From Bythopirellula sp041737835 (GTDB lineage Bacteria; Planctomycetota; Planctomycetia; Pirellulales; Lacipirellulaceae): DNA of 64,000 nt. The stretch is from the NCBI GenBank assembly GCA_041737835.1, contig JBGSQY010000040.1. One strand, given 5' to 3'. Both the position numbers and the translations under genes were made by a program. A model generated the notes under the pieces. That model was not told the DNA's origin. It saw nothing but the letters and a program-made list of their open reading frames with translations, and ran no database searches. This document shows positions 57,101-63,415 of this stretch, piece after piece. Every line of letters begins with the position of its first letter. Positions within the stretch are counted from its first letter, which is position 1.

Positions 57101-57795
57101 CAGTGTTGTTTGCCCTCGTATATGAATATGTCTACCGCAAAGGGCTCGGCAATTTGCTCGCCGCGATAGTCGGTTTTCCCACGCTGTTCATCGCTTATAA
57201 CTTGGCGGGTGACGGCGACACCTTCATGGTTTTGCAGGCCGTGCTCGACACGCAGTTCTGGCTCGCGACTCACGTGGTCTGCATTACGCTCGGTTATTCG
57301 ACGACGATTCTCGCCGGCATGATGGGGATCGTGTACGTCGTGATGGTTTTGTGGCTCAAACGACTGGACGAAGAAAGCCGCAAGCAACTCATTCGTATGA
57401 CTTACGGCACGCTTTGTTTCGCGACGTTCTTCAGCTTCGTGGGAACGGTTCTTGGAGGTTTATGGGCCGACGATTCGTGGGGTCGCTTCTGGGGCTGGGA
57501 TCCGAAAGAAAACGGGGCGTTGATTATCGTGCTGTGGAATGCCCTCGTGCTGCATGCCCGCTGGGGCGGCATGATCGCCCATCGTGGTCTCGCGATTCTC
57601 GCCGTTTTCGGCAATGTCGTGACTGCTTGGTCCTGGTTCGGCGTGAACCTGATGGGCGTGGGCCTGCATTCCTACGGTTTTACGGAAGGCCGAGTGAAAT
57701 GGCTGCTGCTGTTCGTATTGAGCCAATTGGCCGTGATGGTGCTCGGCCTTGCCGTTAGTTCCTCATCGAACAAGTCCGTGGTCGAAGCGGAATAA
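54196..57795 (+). CDS. Cytochrome c biogenesis fusion protein, ResB-CcsA type (system II)
   Basis: A 1199-residue fusion of the two system II haem-delivery subunits. The N-terminal half (residues about 35-590) is ResB-like: four membrane helices and a large periplasmic domain (TEGQTVNFAED, VDGKTYEIEMRFERLYKPY). A middle periplasmic region about 300 residues long (EFGQLPLAYEGRIQPFDTLARNVLT) joins it to CcsA (residues about 900-1190) with the haem-handling WWD motif WGRFWGWDPKENGALI at about 1094 and essential histidines in FGLHTYALVARIYISGRPPVTNLY, THVVCITLGYS and GLHSYGF. The start is uncertain: TTG at 54196 or GTG at 54208. It attaches haem to apocytochromes c. Usually ResB and CcsA are separate; fusions occur in epsilonproteobacteria and planctomycetes. 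Confidence 0.9.
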   Translation: MAIVVATTDLGNYEKTSSVPHSRPAHAAVNAGVLSTALSAFASLRLTVVLFALSIFLVLAGTLAQIDHDVWFVVHEYFRTWIAWIEFKIFFPREWNVGGAFPFPGGWMLGAFLAANLLAAHLTRFKVTGQGRQLWLGVGLIAFGMFFTYAVVQSGLGDTVRSELSSGFSNGLWHALRFALGGGTLLFGYGLALSYRNRLVTGSAWLWWLGAACCTALAAVAIWLFLNPQAKLDPSGLRIMWQLIKATAAGLILLAGCYFVFGKRAGVVLLHGGIALLMFSELHTGLNYQEARMSITEGQTVNFAEDTRHTELAIIDKSNIQEDKVTVIPGDLLWQAFDSKEIIERDELPFAIRVTEYYPNAVTRLAQPGETSQVDSGWGSLRVIEERPRNTGASSEQGIDLPAATIEILSKKDHKPLGSYLAWALPSSVAQGDVVSVDGKTYEIEMRFERLYKPYSVHLIDFSFKRYVGTDTPKDFSSEVRLADPDNNIDRTAKIWMNNPLRYGADTLYQASWDQETEKGTVLQVVSNTGWMIPYVSCMLVGTGMLYHFGLTFVRFAERKTSPKSVVRSETASGLLANWKSPAVWVPTLVVLVFAGWVSGRARAPKIPANEMNVYEFGQLPLAYEGRIQPFDTLARNVLTVISGHGTVELDKESLFGIKPKVAATKWLLDVITGSPRAQDYQIFRIENLDLLQTLGLEPRDGFRYSVSELTDRREETLKQWQLAREVPAEKQTLEQKKMLQLTKRIFLYTALQDSFANPAIRTDTEENLRADLAMIGQEMQRLEKAGPRAIPPVEPDQPWQIVFAAEVEYAVNGLMQKPQNEATPAFRAILDAYRADDLDKFNTSLAGYRKIVAERAVADAAYQQELVKEQAAGERKTAEQLDLGRIAYEAYFNHFNPFVLAMALYLVCFVLAACSWLGWSEILNRSANWLLWFTFGLHTYALVARIYISGRPPVTNLYSSAVFIGWAAVLFALVYEYVYRKGLGNLLAAIVGFPTLFIAYNLAGDGDTFMVLQAVLDTQFWLATHVVCITLGYSTTILAGMMGIVYVVMVLWLKRLDEESRKQLIRMTYGTLCFATFFSFVGTVLGGLWADDSWGRFWGWDPKENGALIIVLWNALVLHARWGGMIAHRGLAILAVFGNVVTAWSWFGVNLMGVGLHSYGFTEGRVKWLLLFVLSQLAVMVLGLAVSSSSNKSVVEAE

Positions 57796-57809
57796 GCTGG
57801 AGTTCTGCC

Positions 57810-58067
57810 ATGTCGCCTCCACAATCAAGCCGTGAGATCATGGATCGTGAATATCTGCCTACGCGGGCGAAAATTCTCGAAATCGCGGCGGCGCTCGATC
57901 GCGTTTCGCGATCTGGGAGTGGCACGCCGGACGATCCCCGCTGGCAGCAACTGCAAACGGCAATTCAACTGCTGCTTAACGACGAGAATGATCGCGCCGA
58001 GCAAGTGCAGCTTTTATTCAGTCGCGCGTTTGACGAAAACTGGCGGCAGACCTTGGGTGTGAAGTAG
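57810..58067 (+). CDS. Small protein of unknown function preceding the TatD hydrolase
   Basis: An 85-residue protein; GGAG precedes the ATG at 57810, though an ATG at 57840 gives a shorter form beginning MDREYLPTRAKILE. It is soluble and helical (EIAAALDRVSRS, QLQTAIQLLLNDEN, ERAEQVQLLFSRAF pattern), with no metal-binding or catalytic motif. It lies 14 bp after the cytochrome c fusion gene and 13 bp before the TatD hydrolase, so all three may form one transcript. Its conserved-looking pairing with TatD suggests it is an accessory subunit of that enzyme. Name cannot be given. Confidence 0.55.
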   Translation: MSPPQSSREIMDREYLPTRAKILEIAAALDRVSRSGSGTPDDPRWQQLQTAIQLLLNDENDRAEQVQLLFSRAFDENWRQTLGVK

Positions 58068-58080
58068 CAGGCGGCTTAAC

Positions 58081-58893
58081 GTGTATTACATCGATCCCCA
58101 TATCCACATGGTCTCGCGGACGACCGACGACTACGAAACCCTCGCGAAGATGGGTTGCGTAGCGGTGAGTGAACCGGCTTTCTGGGCCGGCTACGACCGG
58201 GGGAGTGTCGACGGCTTTCGCGACTATTTCACTCAACTCACCGGTTTCGAGCCCAAACGCGCGGCCAGCTACGGCATTCAGCACTTCACGTGGCTCTGCA
58301 TCAATGCCAAGGAAGCGGAGAATGTGTCGCTCTCACGCGAAGTCTTGGCAATGATCCCCGAATTCTTGGATCGCCCTGGCGTGCTGGGGATCGGCGAAAT
58401 TGGGCTCAACAAAAACACGCGTAACGAAGCTATCGTGTTCCTCGAGCACCTTGATTTGGCCGTGAAGACCGACGAGCAAATCCTCATCCACACGCCGCAC
58501 TTAGAAGACAAACATCAAGGAACGCGGATGATTCTCGACATGCTTAAGGGCGACAGCCGGATCAATCGCAGCCGGGTGCTCGTCGATCACGTGGAAGAAC
58601 ACACGATAAGACCGGTACTGGAGGCGGGCTTTTGGGCGGGGATGACGCTCTACCCCGTGAGCAAATGCACGCCCGCCCGCGCAGCAGATATGGTGGAAAT
58701 GTACGGCCCGGAGCGCTTGCTCGTGAATTCCGCCGGTGATTGGGGGCCCTCGAAACCAACGGCCGTGCCTGACTTCATCATGGAAATGCGCCGCCGGGGT
58801 CACAACGAAGCACTCATCCGGCAGGTGGTTTATGACAACCCCCTGCAGTTCTTCGGTCAAAGCCGCGGATTTAAGTTCGTCGAACCCAAATAG
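58081..58893 (+). CDS. TatD-family metal-dependent hydrolase, EboB-like
   Basis: A 270-residue TIM-barrel hydrolase starting at GTG 58081 with AGGCGG upstream. Metal ligands are visible: H7-x-H9 (DPHIHM), Glu in GIGEIGLNKN, His in LIHTPH, His in VDHVEEH and Asp in NSAGDWGPS. The unusual stretches MGCVAVSEPAFWAGYDRGS and GFWAGMTLYPVSKCTPARAADMVEMYG match, from memory, the TatD members found in ebo metabolite-traffic clusters rather than the ordinary deoxyribonuclease TatD. The remaining ebo-type genes are on the other strand at 62088 and beyond. Reaction unknown in this family. Confidence 0.85.
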   Translation: MYYIDPHIHMVSRTTDDYETLAKMGCVAVSEPAFWAGYDRGSVDGFRDYFTQLTGFEPKRAASYGIQHFTWLCINAKEAENVSLSREVLAMIPEFLDRPGVLGIGEIGLNKNTRNEAIVFLEHLDLAVKTDEQILIHTPHLEDKHQGTRMILDMLKGDSRINRSRVLVDHVEEHTIRPVLEAGFWAGMTLYPVSKCTPARAADMVEMYGPERLLVNSAGDWGPSKPTAVPDFIMEMRRRGHNEALIRQVVYDNPLQFFGQSRGFKFVEPK

Positions 58894-58895
58894 CA

Positions 58896-58925
58896 AACGC
58901 CCAGGGATTGCAATCCCTGGGCGTT
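58896..58925. terminator. Perfect 30-bp palindrome, bidirectional terminator
   Basis: Bases 58896-58925 read the same on both strands, including the stem CGCCCAGGGATTG and its complement. GCAAA / TTTGC further outside (58893-58897 and 58928-58932) nearly continues the pairing. It starts two bases after the stop of the TatD gene and lies 29 bp from the end of the converging gene. No long U tract follows. Likely a shared terminator. Confidence 0.65.
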
Positions 58926-58954
58926 GGTTTGCACTTATCAGTAGGTGTTAATTC

Positions 58955-60040
58955 CTACTTATTTGATTGACGCGAGCGATTGGCCGTTTGCTGCTGGCGT
59001 TTGGCTTTGGCTTTTTCACGAGCCTCAGCATTACGAATCTCGCGGTCAACCTTACGCTGAACGACGCTCTCGATGCGTGATGAATTCACCACGTGCAACG
59101 AAGGATCATCGATCACGAACGGCGTCGACCAAGTCTTGCCGTCGTTGTTGTTGCACACGTCGATGAAGAACGTCCGCAGCCGTTGAGCGTTGAAGCCGTA
59201 CGGGAATTGCGAGGTAATGTAGTCAGCAGCTGTCAGATCTTCAACACCTGGCTTAGCGTAGTAGTGAACCTGACCATCGGGCGTGACCGACAGCCCCAGC
59301 GTCCACCAACCGAATTGATCGGCGGGAATTTCCTTGCAGCGAATATCACGGCCACGGGTATCGCCGCGATAGGTCAAGAAGGCAGAATCTTCCTTGGCAC
59401 CCTTGTGGCCCTTACTGCGGAAGTGAATCCACAAGCCCGGCCAGTAGGGTTCGTTCTCGGTGACGGTCCGTGAACCGCCGAAGAAGCCGCCCTTGGATTC
59501 CGACTTAGTGTTGATGGTCGACGTGCTAATGCGGAAACCAAAGTGGGGACCGGTGCGATTCTCCCATTCATCGGCTTCCGGCAAGTAAACACGAATCGTG
59601 GCACTCGGCATTTCGCTCACGGGAATTGTCCCGATGCGAGCCAAACTGTTGGCCACGAGGTCGTCTTGCTGCGTGTCCCGCGACATGTAACCCGGGATGC
59701 CGGAGTTCAACGTACGAACAAGCAACGCATGATTGCTGCCTGGCAAACCGCCCGCGGGCGTGGGCACGATTTGCATGTGATCGGGATGGCCACGCTCGGG
59801 GCCTTCGACCCACAAGCCATTCGTGGAACGTCCCGTCGGCGAGCGCAAACGCTCGTCTTGTTCACGCGAACTCTTGGGAAAGTTGTGGATAAAGCTCCAC
59901 TCGGTGTCTTCAAAATCGTCGCCAACGTAGTCGATTCTCGCGCCCGTGCCCGGAATGAGCGGACGAGCGGCAGTGGCAGTGTTCACCAAAACTAAGGCAC
60001 AAACGGCTGCGGAAATGCAGCGACCAAATGTATGTTTCAT
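58955..60040 (-). CDS. Secreted protein of unknown function
   Basis: A 361-residue protein with signal peptide (cleavage near TATAARP). The beginning of the mature part has DFEDTEWSFIHNFPKSSREQDERLRSPTG and later a beta-rich region with WPGLWIHFRSKGHKG and WWTLGLSVTPDGQVHYYAKPG, the rhythm of a concanavalin-like lectin/glucanase fold. The C-terminus is highly basic (Lys/Arg/Gln-rich, residues about 320-361), unusual for a secreted protein and possibly for cell-wall or DNA binding. Function unknown. It converges on the TatD gene and is preceded by a long 702-bp gap. Confidence 0.6.
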   Translation of the reverse strand: MKHTFGRCISAAVCALVLVNTATAARPLIPGTGARIDYVGDDFEDTEWSFIHNFPKSSREQDERLRSPTGRSTNGLWVEGPERGHPDHMQIVPTPAGGLPGSNHALLVRTLNSGIPGYMSRDTQQDDLVANSLARIGTIPVSEMPSATIRVYLPEADEWENRTGPHFGFRISTSTINTKSESKGGFFGGSRTVTENEPYWPGLWIHFRSKGHKGAKEDSAFLTYRGDTRGRDIRCKEIPADQFGWWTLGLSVTPDGQVHYYAKPGVEDLTAADYITSQFPYGFNAQRLRTFFIDVCNNNDGKTWSTPFVIDDPSLHVVNSSRIESVVQRKVDREIRNAEAREKAKAKRQQQTANRSRQSNK

Positions 60041-60742
60041 AATTCATTCCCGGCGAAGGTGAATGGTCTGGGGCAGGAGCGCTCTGCGGGGTGCTCTCCT
60101 CAGGAGTATCGGAACCTCAAGGCTGGAGATTCGGTTCAACCGACACGCCAGACAGAGTCTTCCCAGATTGCCTGAATTCCGTGCTATCATCGGTTCATGT
60201 TGCGTATAAATCCCTTCTCTCGCATTTGGTTGGCCAGGTTTGCCAGCTTGGTCAGGTTTGCAGCAGCTCAAACGTTGCCAAGCAACTTTGTCATCTTGCT
60301 CAACTTCATCAACTTGATCACGCCTGGAGATTGAACAAGTTCCCTCGGTCTTGCAAACGGCCGTGCTTCACACTCTTGGTCATTCTGAGAACGCCTAGGC
60401 GACAGATGAATCTAGGTTGCCATTTCTCACGGCTCGAAGCCATTGCCGGAACTTCGTGAAACTCGTTCGCGGCCTACGAATAACCTACTCCCGTAAACGC
60501 ATCACGTTTGCAACCGTCACCATAGCAGAAGTCGTGGCACAATTTCTACAGAAACGTCCCTGGCCTTTTTGGCGTTGCACGGAGGCACTTGTCATTTAGA
60601 AGTCGTAAAAAATGGCTTGAAATGGGAATTATTTTTGGCCGCCTCTCTGTTGACCCCTGTTTGCCGCTAGGGACAATGGATTCCCAGTTGGACGCCAACT
60701 CCGTGCTGACCGACAACTTCTTTTCTTCGGGGTGTTAGCGTA
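60041..60742. other. Long gene-free region before the PEP-CTERM gene
   Basis: 702 bp with no supportable gene; the longest open frame (60091-60459) has no family-like sequence. It holds short direct repeats such as CAGGTTTGC at two places and GGAGATT twice, and the promoter-like boxes at 60650-60677 near its right end. No RNase P, SRP, tmRNA or riboswitch signature was recognised, but an unrecognised small RNA cannot be excluded. Confidence 0.4.
60650..60677 (+). promoter_or_regulatory. Candidate promoter of the PEP-CTERM gene
   Basis: TTGACC (60650-60655), 16-bp spacer, GACAAT (60672-60677), giving a leader of about 59 bases. A hairpin AGTTGG-ACG-CCAACT (60686-60700) lies at the expected start of transcription and could affect message stability. 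Confidence 0.4.
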
Positions 60743-61336
60743 ATGAAGAATACTTTCTTAGCTCTCGTGTTTTGGTTGTTGCTCGTCATGACTCACTTGG
60801 CCAAGGCACAAGAGAATCTCGTGATGAATGGTGGGTTCAACGGCAACTGGAACGGTTGGACGATCACAAATACTCCTTATGGTATTGGTTACCATTCACA
60901 GGTGGGCAATCCTCCTGGTGCCATTCAACTTGACGATGCCTACACGACACCCGGAGTTGACCCCACGGTGAGCCAAATCATCACCAACCTTGTGCCCAAC
61001 CAGCCTTATCTTATAACGGGTGAATATCGCCAAGGAAAAATCCGTGGCATTGGCCTGCCACTGGATCTGCCCAGCTTTGGCGTGGCCCTAAACGGCGACT
61101 ATCTTTTCACGGCATACTCGCCTGGAAATATTCCAGATTGGACGCAGTTTCGTTTTTTCTATACTGCATCGTCATCTACGGCTTTGCTTAGCATTTCATC
61201 GCAAATCAATGGAACGGGTGTTTCGTATGACATCGATAATATAGCGATGTACGCGGTGCCGGAGCCGAGTAGCGCGATATTGGTGGTATTTGGAGCAGTT
61301 CTGGGGATGTTTTGCAGGCGAACCTTTGGTCCTTGA
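60743..61336 (+). CDS. PEP-CTERM sorted surface protein
   Basis: A 197-residue exported protein. The N-terminal signal peptide ends near AKAQ. The mature part starts with ENLVMNGGFNGNWNGWTI, a beta-sandwich start typical of choice-of-anchor/DUF642-like domains. The C-terminus is a PEP-CTERM signal: VPEPSS, a hydrophobic helix of about 15 residues and a basic Cys-Arg-Arg-Thr end. Such signals are cut by an exosortase (EpsH/XrtA type), usually in bacteria that export an exopolysaccharide. No exosortase gene is in the window. It is immediately left of the transposase unit. Confidence 0.85.
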   Translation: MKNTFLALVFWLLLVMTHLAKAQENLVMNGGFNGNWNGWTITNTPYGIGYHSQVGNPPGAIQLDDAYTTPGVDPTVSQIITNLVPNQPYLITGEYRQGKIRGIGLPLDLPSFGVALNGDYLFTAYSPGNIPDWTQFRFFYTASSSTALLSISSQINGTGVSYDIDNIAMYAVPEPSSAILVVFGAVLGMFCRRTFGP

Positions 61337-61385
61337 AGGACTTGCTGTTAGAAACTTTGGATTCATTACCTTTTTTTGCTTCTTC

Positions 61386-62029
61386 AGCCACGAAGTGGCG
61401 ACCCTAAGTCAGCCCAGGCCAACGGCCTGGGTTGTGAATATCCGTAACGATTCTTAAAGCCCCAACGGGGCGATGCTAATCCCAGGCATAATGCTCATCA
61501 ATCTGGATGCCATGACGCTGGCAAAGAAGTCGAAACTCATCTTGAAACGACATCTGACGATGATGTTCCTCCTGGTTAGCTATGTAGAGTTTAACCTGCT
61601 CGATATTCGACTCACTGACAGAGAAGATGCCATAGCCACTTTGCCAATGAAAATCTGCCAATGTAGGCGATTGTCGTTTGAGCCACTTTGTTGATTCTGT
61701 TTTACCTCTTCCACAACGTCCTTGATGGCAAACTTACGCGAAAGCAAACACAGGATATGAACATGGTCAGGCATTCCACCAATTAATATCGCGGGCGAGT
61801 CGACATTGTTCTTTAGAATGGCCGCCTTATAAGCGTAGAGTTCCGCGCGCAGTTCAGGCTCATTCAGATAAGCAGCCCGGTGCTTGGTGCTGTAAACCAA
61901 ATGTACGGCGACTTTGGCCAAAGATTGAGGCATGGCCTTAGTATCGCCCCGTTGGGGCTATGGATCAATGTTTTTCCCTTTCACCCAGGCCGTTGGCCTG
62001 GGCTGACATAGAGGCGCCACTTCGTGGCT
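61386..62029. mobile_element. REPtron-like unit: Y1 transposase gene between mirrored triple hairpins
   Basis: About 644 bp. Left side: hairpin A GCCAC-GAA-GTGGC (61387-61399), hairpin B CCCAGGCC-AAC-GGCCTGGG (61413-61431), hairpin C GCCCC-AAC-GGGGC (61459-61471). Right side has the complementary copies in mirror order: C' (61946-61958), B' (61984-62002) and A' (62015-62029, CGCCACTTCGTGGCT). The B pair is a perfect 25-base inverted repeat (61408-61432 against 61983-62007); the C pair matches 21 of 22 bases (61458-61479 against 61938-61959). The transposase gene begins 5 bases from C' and ends inside C. This is the arrangement known for RAYT genes flanked by REP sequences. Confidence 0.8.
61476..61933 (-). 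pseudogene. IS200/IS605-like Y1 (HUH) transposase, frameshifted
   Basis: Two overlapping frames together encode one ~152-residue transposase. The first frame, from ATG 61933, has YSTKHR and the HUH pair in PDHVHIL (His57, His59); the second ends with the catalytic Tyr in VKLYIANQ (codon 61584-61586) followed by EEHHRQMSFQDEF and a terminal EHYAWD. The frames join at the A run on the minus strand at 61700-61703: with five A instead of four the protein reads VKTESTKWLKRQSP, exactly the family consensus. So either one base was lost or the ribosome slips back by one. The TAG stop lies in hairpin C. This enzyme class nicks single-stranded hairpins. Confidence 0.85.
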
Positions 62030-62087
62030 TAAGAATGGTTGATCTGCGATCCTGCGCCACCAGCGGTCGTCGACTTTTTGGCTTCGT

Positions 62088-63413
62088 TCAAATCCCAAAC
62101 TGCCGCAGCACGATATCGGCCACGTCAGTATCGGCCAAGGGTTGCTCCACGAACACGCCGCGTTCGCTGCAGAGCAACACGCCGCGCTGGTTGGGCTGCC
62201 GCGCGGGGACACCGTGGGAACCGCGGACTAAACTCGCGTCCAGCGGAATGCCCTTGTTGATGGAGTCCCAAAACATTTCGACGGGATCGTAGCCCGGCTT
62301 GCGATGGATATCGACCGTCCGAGCAAACGCGGGGGCCAGCAGATCATCGAACCACCAATAGTAGGCTTGCCAACTGTTGGGCGAGGAAATCAGCACCACA
62401 TCGCCAGCCAGCTCGTGATTGAGCTCGTACTTGTCGAGTTCCGCGTGTGGCACGACCTCCGCGATGCCTTCCCGGTCGGCGAAAAGCTCACAGACTTTTG
62501 CGATTACCGCGGGATCGCGATTCTGAACGAACACGTGCGAGAATTGATGATCGACCAGCGCCCAGGCTTGGCTTGCAGCGACATCAAGCAGTTCGCGGCC
62601 ATCTTCCAACTTCACTTGCAACAGGCCCGCTTCACGGAGCAAGCGGTTGGGGTACGTGACATGATCGACCGGCGTGATCGTATATTCACTCGCCACGAGC
62701 CACAGCGGTTTTACATCCTTGTAGGCTGCTGAAAAACCGTCGACCAACCGGCCAATCTGCTCATCGAGTTCCGCCACGGCTCGCAGCGCAGCGGGGCTGT
62801 CGGGGCCTTCTTTTTGAGCAGCGTAATCGAGATGTGACAGATATATATAAAACAGATTGGGCTGATAACGCTCGGCGGCGAAGAGGGCCGATGTGACGAT
62901 CCACTCCGTGGATTTGATGTTGGCAAACGGCCCCCAAAAATGCTGCAGCGGGAAGTGGCCGAAGTTTTCGAGTAACTCAGGGTAGAGCGACTCGGGTTTC
63001 GTATAGCACCAGAGCGATTCGCTGCCGTCAGGATTGTGTTTGGGTGCTGGCCAGCAAATGACGTCCGCACCGGCACCGATGCAATGCAGCGGAAACCAAG
63101 CCGCGGCGGTAAGTTCGGGATTCTGCTCGTGCATCAAATCCCATAGTTGTGGCCGCTGGATACAACTATTCGGCGAGGTCCACATCTCGACCTGATTGGT
63201 GTCGCGAAAGAAAAATCCGTTCGACACCACGCCATGCTCATTCGGCATGAGCCCGGTCGTCATGTTGGCTTGCACAGTGCAAGTCACACCGGGAAAACTT
63301 GGCACAAGCTCCGTGGAATCGCCGTCACTTACGAGTGCGGACAGGCGCGGCATCAAAGCAAGGTCTTGCCGTCGCAGACCGGGAACCGAGAGTAAGACAA
63401 CATATTCAGACAT
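62088..63413 (-). CDS. Alkaline-phosphatase-superfamily phosphodiesterase, EboF-like
   Basis: A 441-residue cytoplasmic enzyme of the nucleotide pyrophosphatase/phosphodiesterase branch. The nucleophile is probably Thr44 in FPGVTCTVQANMTTG; metal-site stretches are YIYLSHLDYAAQ, SEYTITPVDHV and a C-terminal GSHG. The segment NEHGVVSNGFFF after the nucleophile is typical of this group. In ebo clusters an enzyme of this family (EboF) is always near a TIM-barrel isomerase and a TatD hydrolase, as here. The stop of the next gene upstream is only two bases away (63416), so they are translationally coupled. Substrate unknown. Confidence 0.85.
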   Translation of the reverse strand: MSEYVVLLSVPGLRRQDLALMPRLSALVSDGDSTELVPSFPGVTCTVQANMTTGLMPNEHGVVSNGFFFRDTNQVEMWTSPNSCIQRPQLWDLMHEQNPELTAAAWFPLHCIGAGADVICWPAPKHNPDGSESLWCYTKPESLYPELLENFGHFPLQHFWGPFANIKSTEWIVTSALFAAERYQPNLFYIYLSHLDYAAQKEGPDSPAALRAVAELDEQIGRLVDGFSAAYKDVKPLWLVASEYTITPVDHVTYPNRLLREAGLLQVKLEDGRELLDVAASQAWALVDHQFSHVFVQNRDPAVIAKVCELFADREGIAEVVPHAELDKYELNHELAGDVVLISSPNSWQAYYWWFDDLLAPAFARTVDIHRKPGYDPVEMFWDSINKGIPLDASLVRGSHGVPARQPNQRGVLLCSERGVFVEQPLADTDVADIVLRQFGI

Positions 63414-63415
63414 TG

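Noticed and set aside
60091..60459. A 122-codon open frame in the long gap
   Set aside because: No good start signal, odd composition with many Ser, Cys, Leu, and no domain; not supported as a gene.
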